Assembly: GCA_964615375.1 (NCBI GenBank)
Contig: CAZTOW010000006.1
Span: forward strand, 124,001 to 188,000
DNA length: 64,000 nt
DNA from: CAZKWG01 sp964615375
Lineage (GTDB): Bacteria; Myxococcota_A; UBA796; CAZKWG01
Direction: 5' to 3'
A program made the position numbers and the translations under genes. Below the pieces are notes generated by a model. It did not search any database. It was not told where the DNA came from and saw only the letters and a list, made by a program, of their open reading frames with translations. The stretch's first letter is position 1; every line of letters starts with the position of its first letter. Shown in pieces: positions 27,128-35,211 of this stretch.

Positions 27128-27203
27128 GCTCGCGCTGCCCCCGCAGGAGATGGACGGCCTCCTCTGATTTAGCTGGCCGCCCCTCCCACGGCCACCCCGC
27201 CCC

Positions 27204-27824
27204 TCACATCTCCCAGTCCCCGCCCAGCCCGCGATCATCGAGCGAGATCACCCGTCCTCCCCCCGGGCCGCGGGCGAGGCGGGCGGTGCCAGGGCTGGCG
27301 GTCTCCAGGCGGAGGTGGGCGGCGAGGTCGGGGTCGTTGCGGTCGGAGAGCACGATGAGCGCGCTGTGGCCGGTCTCGACGGCGTGGCGCAGGCGGCGGG
27401 CGGCGCGGCCGAGGGGGGGCGGGTCCAGGAGCAGGGTGAGCGCGAGCGCGCCGGAGCGGGCGAGCTGCTCGGCGGCCCAGAGGGCCTGGGGGAGGCCGGG
27501 GCGCACCAGGACGAGGCGATCCAGCTTCACGCCGGGCAGACCGGGCGGGTTCAGCCAGCCCTGGGCGTCGATGATCGCGACCGGGCGATCCTCGGCCGTG
27601 AGCCGGCGTAACGCGGGCAGGGTCCAGCCCAGGCGCCCGCTGCCGGGAGCGCCGACGATGGCGGAGATGCCCGGCCGGGGCCAGCCGCCGGTCACCGCGT
27701 CCAGCTCGGGCACGCCGCTGGGGACGAGCTCGGTCTCGGTGAGCGGGGGCGCGGTGGCGGCGAGCTTCTGGCGCAGCTCGGCGAGGATGGTGGCGCGGTC
27801 CGCGGTCATGACCTGATCATACAT
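27204..27824 (-). CDS. RecA-like ImuA/SulA-type protein
   Basis: 206 residues; ATG 27809 is an alternative start. PSGVPELDAVTGGWPRPG then ISAIVGAPGSGRLGWTLPAL follow the ImuA plan, in which a RecA-like core is opened by a Walker-A-like loop. Here the invariant Lys is Arg (GAPGSGR), as is common in ImuA. VKLDRLVLVRPGLPQALWAA and ARSGALALTLLLD are also ImuA-like. ImuA normally works with ImuB and DnaE2 in mutagenic translesion synthesis; neither partner is in this window. Divergent from the next gene with a 70-bp gap. Confidence 0.6.
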   Translation of the reverse strand: MYDQVMTADRATILAELRQKLAATAPPLTETELVPSGVPELDAVTGGWPRPGISAIVGAPGSGRLGWTLPALRRLTAEDRPVAIIDAQGWLNPPGLPGVKLDRLVLVRPGLPQALWAAEQLARSGALALTLLLDPPPLGRAARRLRHAVETGHSALIVLSDRNDPDLAAHLRLETASPGTARLARGPGGGRVISLDDRGLGGDWEM

Positions 27825-27894
27825 TCAGGATCGAGGAAAACGCAAGCCCCAATCGCGCGAAAACGGGTTACCGGCGCTCCTCCCCGGAGTCAAC

Positions 27895-29859
27895 ATGACC
27901 AGCCTGCTCGCGCTCCTGAGCCTCCTCGCCTGCCACCGCGACAAGCACGAGGAGACCGGCACGCCAACGCCCGAGATCGAGCTCTCGGACTGCGACCCCA
28001 TCGCGCCGACCCTCTGCGGCCTGCCCTTCCCCTCCACCTTCTACATGCGCGAGGACGCGAGCTCGGAGACGGGCTGGCGCGTCCACCTGGGCGCCACCAC
28101 CCTGCCCACCAACGCCAACAGCTACCAGCCCGTGCCCGACTACTGGAACGAGCGCGACGGCTGGTCGCCGCTGACCATGATGATGGCCCACCTGCCGGGC
28201 GTGAGCCTGGACGGCGTGATCGGTCACGAGGACCTGGGCGCCTACCTGGACGAGGACGTCAAGACCGTGGTGGTGGACGTGGAGACCGGCGAGCGCGTGC
28301 CGCACTTCGTCGAGCTGGACATGAGCCACGACGACGACGAGAACCGCCTGCTTCTGCTCCGGCCGGTCTCGCCGATGGCCTACGGCCACCGCTACGTGGT
28401 GGGCCTGCGCGGGCTGGTCGACGAGCGCGGGGCCGCGATCACGCCGTCCGACGCCTTCCGGGCCCTGCGTGACGACGAGAGCAGCGATGACCCCGACGTC
28501 GAGGGGCGCCGCGAGGTCTACGACGAGGTCATCTTCCCCGCGCTCACGGGCCAGGGCTGGTCGCGCGGCGAGGTGCAGCTGGCCTGGGACTTCGTGGTGG
28601 GCAGCAAGGAGGGGATCACCGGGCGCATGCGCTGGATGCGCGACGACGCCCTCGATCGCATCTCCTCCGGCCCCAGCTACACGATCGACGAGGTGGTGGA
28701 GTTCACGGCGGAGGAGAACGCCAACACCGCCCGCCGCATCTACGGCAGCTTCCAGGTCCCGCTGTACACGGAGGAGGACCACACCAACACGGTGCTCACC
28801 CGCGACGCTGACGGGATGCCCTACGCCAACGGCGAGACGTCCGTGGACTTCACGATCATCGTGCCCCGCACGCTGGTGGAGGACCCGCGGCCGGGCGCCA
28901 TCGTGCAGTACGGCCACGGGCTGCTGGGCGGGCAGGGCGAGGTGGAGGGCGGTTACCTGGCGGAGGTCTCCAACCGCTACGGCTGGGTGCTGATCGCGGT
29001 GGACTGGACGGGGATGAAGGCGGAGGACACGCTGGCGATCACGGCGATGATCGCGGGCGGCAACAGCCCCGCCGCCGAGCCCTTCTCGGGCCTGGACCGC
29101 TTCTCCATCGTGCCCGAGCGCACCATGCAGGGCATGGTGGAGGCCCTCTCGGCGATGCGCCTGATCTCCGGCCCGCTGGCCGAGGACGAGGCGCTGATGG
29201 CCGCCGACCCCGAGACGGGGGAGCTCGTGTCCCTGGTGGACCCGGAGCGGCGCTACTACTACGGCAACTCGCAGGGCGGGATCTTCGGCGGGCTGTACAT
29301 GTCCCTGTCCACGGACGTGGAGCGCGGCACGCTGGGGGTGGCGGGGATGCCCTACTCGCTGCTGCTGGACCGCTCGCACGACTTCGACACCTTCTTCGCC
29401 CTCTTCCGCGAGATGTACCCCGACCCGAGGGAGACCATGTTCTGGATCGGGGCCATCCAGACCCTCTGGGACCAGGGCGAGCCCTCCGGCTACGCCCGCA
29501 CCCTGAACGAGGACCCGCTGGAGGGGACGGCGCCAAAGGACGTGCTCATCCAGGTGGCCATCGGGGACGTCCAGGTCACGACGCTGGGCGCGCACGTCAT
29601 GGCCCGCTCCTACGGCGCGACCCTGCTGGACCCGCCCGCCCGCGAGGTCCATGGCCTGGAGACGACGAGCGGAGACGTAGAAGGCTCGGCCCTGGTCGAG
29701 TGGGACTACGGGCTCGAGGAGCCGGTGGAGAACATGCCGCCCGAGGGCGAGGACCCGCACGAGTGGCCGCGCCGCGAGGAGCTGGCCCAGGAGCAGATGT
29801 ACCGCTTCTTCGAGGAGGGGATCATCGTCAACACCTGCGACGGCCCCTGCAAGGAGTAG
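27895..29859 (+). CDS. Secreted lipoprotein with alpha/beta-hydrolase-like core
   Basis: 654 residues. TSLLALLSLLAC is a very short lipoprotein signal (lipobox LLAC, Cys13), a form repeated in several genes of this window. GAIVQYGHGLLGGQGEVEGG near 338 and a sharp turn YYYGNSQGGIFGG near 460 resemble an oxyanion loop and a nucleophile elbow (G-N-S-Q-G) of large alpha/beta-hydrolases. A C-terminal His is present (EVHGLE near 585). The mature protein is strongly acidic. Likely a surface esterase or peptidase-like enzyme; substrate unknown. Confidence 0.65.
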   Translation: MTSLLALLSLLACHRDKHEETGTPTPEIELSDCDPIAPTLCGLPFPSTFYMREDASSETGWRVHLGATTLPTNANSYQPVPDYWNERDGWSPLTMMMAHLPGVSLDGVIGHEDLGAYLDEDVKTVVVDVETGERVPHFVELDMSHDDDENRLLLLRPVSPMAYGHRYVVGLRGLVDERGAAITPSDAFRALRDDESSDDPDVEGRREVYDEVIFPALTGQGWSRGEVQLAWDFVVGSKEGITGRMRWMRDDALDRISSGPSYTIDEVVEFTAEENANTARRIYGSFQVPLYTEEDHTNTVLTRDADGMPYANGETSVDFTIIVPRTLVEDPRPGAIVQYGHGLLGGQGEVEGGYLAEVSNRYGWVLIAVDWTGMKAEDTLAITAMIAGGNSPAAEPFSGLDRFSIVPERTMQGMVEALSAMRLISGPLAEDEALMAADPETGELVSLVDPERRYYYGNSQGGIFGGLYMSLSTDVERGTLGVAGMPYSLLLDRSHDFDTFFALFREMYPDPRETMFWIGAIQTLWDQGEPSGYARTLNEDPLEGTAPKDVLIQVAIGDVQVTTLGAHVMARSYGATLLDPPAREVHGLETTSGDVEGSALVEWDYGLEEPVENMPPEGEDPHEWPRREELAQEQMYRFFEEGIIVNTCDGPCKE

Positions 29860-29905
29860 CGCCGCCGCGGGCCGCGGGCGCTATGCTCGCGCGCGGGGGT
29901 GGGGT

Positions 29906-31315
29906 GTGAGCACGAGGCAGGAGATCCTGGAGCGAGCCCGAGCGCTGTACGACCGCGTCTTCGGCATGGACCTGCGGGCGCTCGCGCTCTTCCGGGTCTC
30001 GCTCGGGATCCTGCTGCTGATCGATCTGGCCGACCGGAGCCGCGACGTGGTCGCGCACTACGCGGACGGCGGGGCCCTGCCGCGGGCGGTGGTGCCGAGC
30101 GCGGACGGGCGGCTCTCCTTCCACATGATGAGCGGAGACCCGATCTTCCAGCAGGGCATGATGATGCTGGCGGCGCTCTTCGCGCTCGGGCTCCTGCTGG
30201 GCTACCGCACCCGGCTCTGCCTCTTCGCCTCCTGGGTGCTGAATTTTTCGCTCCAGACGCGCAACCCGCTGGTGCTGTACGGCGGGGACATCGTGCTGCG
30301 CGAGATCCTGTTCTGGTCGAACTTCCTCCCGCTGGGGCGCGTCTACGCCGTGGACGCGCGGGACGCGGCGCCGGCCGCGCGGGTGAGCACCGTGGGCACC
30401 GCCGCCTACCTGGTGCAGATCGCGCTCATCTACATCACGACGGTCCTCCTCAAGAGCGGCGCGGACTGGCACAACGGCACCGCGGTCTGGTACGCGCTGC
30501 AGATCGATCACTTCACGAGCCCGCTGGGCCGGGAGCTCCTGGCCTTCCCGAGGGCGCTGAGCGTACTAACTTATTTAGTTTACTGGTTCGAGGCCCTGGG
30601 GCCCTGGCTGCTCCTGGTCCCGCGCTGGTGGGTGCGCCTGCCGGTGGTGCTGGGCTTCATGGGGATGCACCTGTCCTTCGAGGCCTTCATGGAGATCGGC
30701 CTCTTCCCGTGGATCAGCGCGGCGAGCTGGCTCCCCCTGCTGCCCGCGGAGGCGCTCGACCGCCTGCGCCTGCGGCGCCTCGACGGGGCCACGCTGCGGG
30801 CGAGCCCGCTCGTCCAGGGGGTCGCCGCGGTCGCCCTGCTCTACGTCACCTGGTGGAACCTGGGCAGCGTCTACCCAAAGGTCTTCTCGGTGAAGGGGGA
30901 CTGGCGCGTGCCGGCGCGGGTCCTGCGCCTGGACCAGTACTGGGACATGTTCGCCCCGGCCCCGCTCAAGGACGACGGCTGGTTCATCCTGGTGGGCGCC
31001 CGCAAGGACGGCAAGGAGGACGACGTGCTGCACGGCGGCCCCGTCACCTGGGCCAAGCCCTACAACATCGCCCAGAACTACAAGAACGAGCGCTGGCGCA
31101 AGTACATGCGCAACCTCTGGAACAAGAAGTACGCCTCTCTCCGCGACCCCTACCTGCGCTGGCTGTGCCGCTCCTGGAACCGCAACGCCACGGAGGGGGC
31201 GAAGCTCACGAAGATCACGATGTACTACATGGTGGAGCGGTCGCCGGCCCCGGGTGAGACGGCGAAGGTGGAGAAGGTGCGGCTGAGGACGCTGGAGTGC
31301 AAGCCAGCAGGTTAA
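29906..31315 (+). CDS. HTTM domain membrane protein (vitamin-K carboxylase-like)
   Basis: 469 residues from GTG 29906. The HTTM domain occupies the first ~300 residues with about eight helices: LRALALFRVSLGILLLIDLA, FALGLLLGYRTRLCLFASWV, YLVQIALIYITTVLLKSGAD, MGMHLSFEAFMEIGLFPWIS. LQTRNPLVLYGGDIVLREIL is a typical loop. The C-terminal ~150 residues (RVLRLDQYWDMFAPAPLKDD then many Lys/Arg) are soluble. HTTM proteins are distantly related to gamma-glutamyl carboxylase; bacterial roles are unclear. A rare-codon patch (30563-30586, including CTA and TTA) lies at residues 220-227. It is followed after 9 nt by the sulfatase gene. Confidence 0.82.
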   Translation: MSTRQEILERARALYDRVFGMDLRALALFRVSLGILLLIDLADRSRDVVAHYADGGALPRAVVPSADGRLSFHMMSGDPIFQQGMMMLAALFALGLLLGYRTRLCLFASWVLNFSLQTRNPLVLYGGDIVLREILFWSNFLPLGRVYAVDARDAAPAARVSTVGTAAYLVQIALIYITTVLLKSGADWHNGTAVWYALQIDHFTSPLGRELLAFPRALSVLTYLVYWFEALGPWLLLVPRWWVRLPVVLGFMGMHLSFEAFMEIGLFPWISAASWLPLLPAEALDRLRLRRLDGATLRASPLVQGVAAVALLYVTWWNLGSVYPKVFSVKGDWRVPARVLRLDQYWDMFAPAPLKDDGWFILVGARKDGKEDDVLHGGPVTWAKPYNIAQNYKNERWRKYMRNLWNKKYASLRDPYLRWLCRSWNRNATEGAKLTKITMYYMVERSPAPGETAKVEKVRLRTLECKPAG

Positions 31316-31324
31316 GCCCCCCGG

Positions 31325-33868
31325 ATGTCCCTCCCCTGGGTCCTGCTCCTCCTCGCCTGCCAGAGCCGGCCTGAGCCGGCTCGACTGCCGGACGCGCCCG
31401 CCGCCCAGCCGAGCCTGGAGCTCGGGCCGGGTGGGGCGCCGGTGGTACGCCTGCTCGACCAGCTCGGGGAGGCGACGCTGACGCTCCCCCAGAGCAGCCT
31501 GCCCGAGGGCGCGAGCGCGCCGGGCGTGTTCGTCCTGGACGACGGGTGGCGCAGCGCGAAGACGGGCAAGCGCGACCGCAAGGTCTGGGTGCGGGAGTGC
31601 CCGGTTCGCCTGAGCCAGCAGCGCTACCAGACCACGCCCATCGGGATGACGATGCGGCGGGGTGAGCAGGAGATGCCCTACGCGGGCGGGCTGAGCATGG
31701 GCGTGGGGGTGGACGGGAGCTGGGAGGTGCAGGAGGGGCTGCTGGTGGTGGCCGGGGAGAGCTCGCCGGAGGACTGGCCGGAGCCGCCCGTGCTGGAGCA
31801 CAAGCCCACCGCCACCCAGGAGCTGCGGTTGAACCTCGGCAGCTCGGGCCTCAGCCCCGCCGAGTTCGCCCGCCTGGACGTGACGCTGGGCCGGGTGACG
31901 CGCCAGAGCCTGCTGGTCCCCGCGCCGGGGGAGGCCAGCTTCCGGGTGACGGTGCCGGCGGGCGCGACCCTGCGCTTCGGCTACGGCATCGCCCCGCCCC
32001 CCGCGATGGCCGAGGGCGGCACGGCCGAGCTCCGGGTGCTGGCCGACGGGCAGGAGCTGTGGAAGGGCACGGGCGCGGTGGACGAGGACTGGCAGGAGGC
32101 GCGGGTGGACCTGGCCGCGCTGGCCGGGCGCGAGGTCGAGCTGCGCTTCGTCACCGGCCCCGACGGGGATCCGGCCTGGGACTACGCCGTCTTCGCCAGC
32201 CCGGAGATCGTGGGCGCCCCGAGCCCCGAGGGGCCGCGCCGGATCGTGGTGGTGGGCATCGACACGCTGCGCGTGGACCACCTGGGGACCCACGGGTACA
32301 AGAAGGCGACCAGCCCGGGGATGGACCTCCTGGCCGAGCAGTCCGTGGTCTTCGACCGCGCCTACTCCCCCGCCCCGCGCACCCGGCCGAGCTTCCGCAC
32401 CGCCACCACCGGGCGCTGGCCCCTGCCCGCGCTGAGCAGCCCCACCATCGGCGAGGTCATGGCCCGGGCCGGCTTCTCCACCGGCGGGGTCGTGGCCAAC
32501 GTCCACCTCGCGCCGAAGATGGGCTTCAACGACGGCTACAACTGGTGGGAGTTCGAGAACTCGGCGCTGGCCGAGGACCAGGTGGACCGCGCGCTCTCCT
32601 GGCTGCAGAGCCACGCCGACGAGGACAGCTTCTTCTTCCTCCACCTGATGGACCCGCACCTCTTCTACCTGCCGCCGCGCCCCTTCCTGAACCTGTTCAC
32701 GGGTGACCTCGCGGAGAGCCCGCTGGGCGACCGCTACAACCGCTGGATGGTGCTGCGGGACATCAAGCGTCGCCGGATCAACGACGAGCACAAGGCCTTC
32801 ATGGAGGCCCGCTACGACGGCGAGATCGCGTACACCGACTACCAGCTGATGCGCTTCGTCACGGAGCTGGACCGCCTGCCGGGCAAGACCCTGCTGGTCC
32901 TGCACTCCGACCACGGCGAGGAGTTCTGGGAGCACGACTCCTACGAGCACAACCACACGCTGTACAACGAGCTGGTCCACACCCTGCTGTGGGTGCGCCC
33001 GCCGGGCGGCTGGGGCGGCGGTCCGCACCGGGTGAGCCAGCCGGTCTCGCTGGCTGACATCGCGCCCACCCTCTACGACGTGATCGGCGTCGCGCCCGAG
33101 GAGCGGCCCACGGTGGACGGGACCAGCCTGCTGCCCTACCTGGACAGCCGGGCGGCGGATCGGATCTCGGAGCTGAGCGCGACGCTCTCCGAGCGCCCGT
33201 TGCAGCTCGGCTACCTGATGTACGACACCGAGCGCTGGGGCGTGATCTGGGGAGACTTCAAGTACATCCTCCACACCGTCAGCGGGGTGGAGGAGCTCTA
33301 CGACCTGGTCCGGGATCCGGGCGAGCAGAACAACCTCGCCCGCGTGCGCGACCGCGACCTCCCGGTCCTGCGCCAGCGCCTCTCCGACGCCACCGGCTGG
33401 CCGGTCGGCGCCGGGTGGCGCATGGACATCACCCACATCACGCGGCCCTTCGAGGTGATCTTCGAGGAGCCCGTGCGCGAGGCCGGCGTCATCGACCCCG
33501 AGGCCGTGCGCGAGCGCCGCGCCAACCTGGAGTGGGGCGAGCGCCCCCTGACCCTGCCCGCGGACGTGGCGCGGGTGAGCGTGTCCGAGGACGGGCTGAC
33601 CGTGCGCGTGGAGCCCGGACCCGACCCCGACGGGACGATCTACGTGCTGGGCCCGGGGCTGGACGCGCGGGCGGTGGTGGTGGACGGCGAGGAGCAGATG
33701 CCGCTCCAGCCGGCCCTGCGCATGGTGGCGGGCGGGCGGGTGCGCTTCCGCTCGGGCACCCTCATCGTGCCCAAGGAGAGCGAGGCGGACTACCTGCACC
33801 TGGACTTCGGGAGCACGGACGACGACGCGGCCATCGAGGCGCTGCGCGAGCTCGGCTACATGCAGTGA
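31325..33868 (+). CDS. Sulfatase-fold lipoprotein lacking the formylglycine Cys
   Basis: 847 residues. SLPWVLLLLAC is a short lipoprotein signal (Cys12). Residues ~150-300 form a beta domain. The alkaline-phosphatase/sulfatase core starts at RRIVVVGIDTLRVDHLGTHG (metal Asp near 311-316). The active-site strip reads TRPSFRTATTG: Thr353 stands where sulfatases have the modified Cys/Ser of C-x-P-S-R, and the Arg is Phe. LLVLHSDHGEEFWEH (~520) supplies the metal DH pair. So the metal site is kept while the maturation residue is absent; Thr could act as nucleophile, as in phosphoethanolamine transferases. Its end overlaps a convergent gene by 107 bp. Confidence 0.82.
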   Translation: MSLPWVLLLLACQSRPEPARLPDAPAAQPSLELGPGGAPVVRLLDQLGEATLTLPQSSLPEGASAPGVFVLDDGWRSAKTGKRDRKVWVRECPVRLSQQRYQTTPIGMTMRRGEQEMPYAGGLSMGVGVDGSWEVQEGLLVVAGESSPEDWPEPPVLEHKPTATQELRLNLGSSGLSPAEFARLDVTLGRVTRQSLLVPAPGEASFRVTVPAGATLRFGYGIAPPPAMAEGGTAELRVLADGQELWKGTGAVDEDWQEARVDLAALAGREVELRFVTGPDGDPAWDYAVFASPEIVGAPSPEGPRRIVVVGIDTLRVDHLGTHGYKKATSPGMDLLAEQSVVFDRAYSPAPRTRPSFRTATTGRWPLPALSSPTIGEVMARAGFSTGGVVANVHLAPKMGFNDGYNWWEFENSALAEDQVDRALSWLQSHADEDSFFFLHLMDPHLFYLPPRPFLNLFTGDLAESPLGDRYNRWMVLRDIKRRRINDEHKAFMEARYDGEIAYTDYQLMRFVTELDRLPGKTLLVLHSDHGEEFWEHDSYEHNHTLYNELVHTLLWVRPPGGWGGGPHRVSQPVSLADIAPTLYDVIGVAPEERPTVDGTSLLPYLDSRAADRISELSATLSERPLQLGYLMYDTERWGVIWGDFKYILHTVSGVEELYDLVRDPGEQNNLARVRDRDLPVLRQRLSDATGWPVGAGWRMDITHITRPFEVIFEEPVREAGVIDPEAVRERRANLEWGERPLTLPADVARVSVSEDGLTVRVEPGPDPDGTIYVLGPGLDARAVVVDGEEQMPLQPALRMVAGGRVRFRSGTLIVPKESEADYLHLDFGSTDDDAAIEALRELGYMQ

Positions 33869-35108
33869 GCAGGGCGAGGGCGAGCGCGCTCCAGGCTCCA
33901 CTCCCACTTGAAGTACAGGCGCAGCCCTCCTTCCCGGGTCCGGTGTCCGGGACGGCGCTGTCCGAGGGGGCGCTCTCCTCCGGCGGCCCGCTCTCCTCGC
34001 CCTCCCCTTCACCCTCGCCTTCGCCCTCACCCTCGCCCTCGCCCGTGTCGAAGGCCTCGCCGTCGGAGCCGTCGCAGTCCTGGTCGCGGCCGTCTCCCCG
34101 CGCGTCCTCGGCGCCCGGGTAGGTCGCGGCGTCGCGGTCGTTGCAGTCCTCGCCGCCCACCTCCTCGGCGTCGTAGCCGTCGCGATCCACGTCCGTCAGG
34201 TCCTCGCCATCGCAGTTCTGGTCCACGCCGTCGTAGGGGTCCTCCTCGGCCCCCGGGTGGGCGCGGGGGTCCTCGTCGTCGCAGTCCGTCCCGCCCACGG
34301 CCTCCGCGTCGTGGCCGTCGCGGTCCACGTCCGTGAGATCCTCGCCGTCACAGTCCTGGTCGAGCCCGTCGTAGGGCGTCTCCTCGGCATGCGGGTAGGC
34401 GCTCGGGTCGGCGTCATCGCAGTCGTCCCCGCCGCTCGCCGCGCTGGCGTAGCCGTCCCCGTCGTCGTCCGAGCCGCCCGCGCAGTCCTGGTCTACACCA
34501 TCCCCAGGTGGATCTTCGGCCCCCGGGTGGACGCTGGCGTCGCCGTCGTCGCAGTCGTCGCCGCCCACCTCCGGCGCCTCGTAGCCGTCCCCGTCCCCGT
34601 CCACCAGATCCGCGCCCGAGCAGTCCTGGTCGAGCCCGTCATAAGGCGTCTCCTCAGCGGCGGGGCTCACGGCGGGGTCCGCGTCGTCGCAGTCCGAGCC
34701 GTCGGCGAGGAAGCCGTCGGGGGCCGAGCAGCCCTTCGTGCTGTCCAGCGGGTCGCCGTAGCCGTCCCCGTCGTCGTCGGCGTACCAGAGGGCCTCATCG
34801 ACGGCGCCGGACTCGTCGATGTCCCCGTCGCAGTCGTCGTCGTCGCCGTCGCAGCGCTCCTCGAGGCCGGGGGCGGCGCCGCTGTCCAGGTCGTCGCAGT
34901 CCCCCGAGCAGGTGTCCACCCCGTCGGCGTCGGCGTCCTCGCAGTCACCCTGGCAGGTGGTGCTCCCGTCGCCGTCGTTGTCCGGGCAGGGGCCCCCGCT
35001 GTCGCCGGTCTCGGGGCCGCCGGTCTCGGGGTCTTCGGGAGCGCCACTGTCTGCTCTGCCGGTGTCGGCGACGGCGAGCATCACGAGCAGGACCAGCGCG
35101 CCGAGCAT
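33762..35108 (-). CDS. Secreted MopE-repeat (Cys/Asp-rich, metal-binding motif) protein
   Basis: 448 residues from ATG 35108, preceded by GGGAGGAG. The signal peptide is LGALVLLVMLAVADTGRA. About eight MopE/thrombospondin-3-like units follow, with recurring DCDDADP-x5-AEETPYDGLDQDCDG and DGDGY pieces, which bind divalent metal. Near the C-terminus a (GE)n tract encoded by a GGCGAG-type hexamer repeat precedes DTGPGKEGCACTSSGSGAWS, a MYXO-CTERM-like Gly-Cys-x-Cys and hydrophobic segment. The frame then runs 107 bp into the sulfatase gene before stopping. Probably a surface-anchored protein. Confidence 0.8.
   Translation of the reverse strand: MLGALVLLVMLAVADTGRADSGAPEDPETGGPETGDSGGPCPDNDGDGSTTCQGDCEDADADGVDTCSGDCDDLDSGAAPGLEERCDGDDDDCDGDIDESGAVDEALWYADDDGDGYGDPLDSTKGCSAPDGFLADGSDCDDADPAVSPAAEETPYDGLDQDCSGADLVDGDGDGYEAPEVGGDDCDDGDASVHPGAEDPPGDGVDQDCAGGSDDDGDGYASAASGGDDCDDADPSAYPHAEETPYDGLDQDCDGEDLTDVDRDGHDAEAVGGTDCDDEDPRAHPGAEEDPYDGVDQNCDGEDLTDVDRDGYDAEEVGGEDCNDRDAATYPGAEDARGDGRDQDCDGSDGEAFDTGEGEGEGEGEGEGEGEESGPPEESAPSDSAVPDTGPGKEGCACTSSGSGAWSALALALLTACSRARAAPRWPRRRPCSRSPGAGSPPRSPWAR
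33999..34048. repeat. Hexanucleotide tandem repeat coding for Glu-Gly
   Basis: Degenerate tandem copies of a CCCTCG/CCCTTC-type hexamer (GGCGAG/GGTGAG/GAAGGG on the coding strand) encode the EGEGEGEG stretch of the MopE-repeat gene. Copy-number change would lengthen or shorten the linker without a frameshift. Confidence 0.7.
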
Positions 35109-35211
35109 GGGCTCCTCCCAGCCAGAGCCTACACGAACGCACGGAGCCCGCGGGAAACTCTTGACATTGGCGGGAGCCCTGGCACCATGTGGACCAGCCT
35201 CGGAGCTTCCC
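35109..35211. promoter_or_regulatory. Divergent promoter region between two MopE-repeat genes
   Basis: This 103-bp gap serves two divergent genes. TTGACA at 35161-35166 is a perfect -35 box for the plus strand, but the best -10-like hexamer (CATGTG, 35186-35191) is poor and 19 nt away. A GGAG lies a few bases upstream of ATG 35212. Confidence 0.35.
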
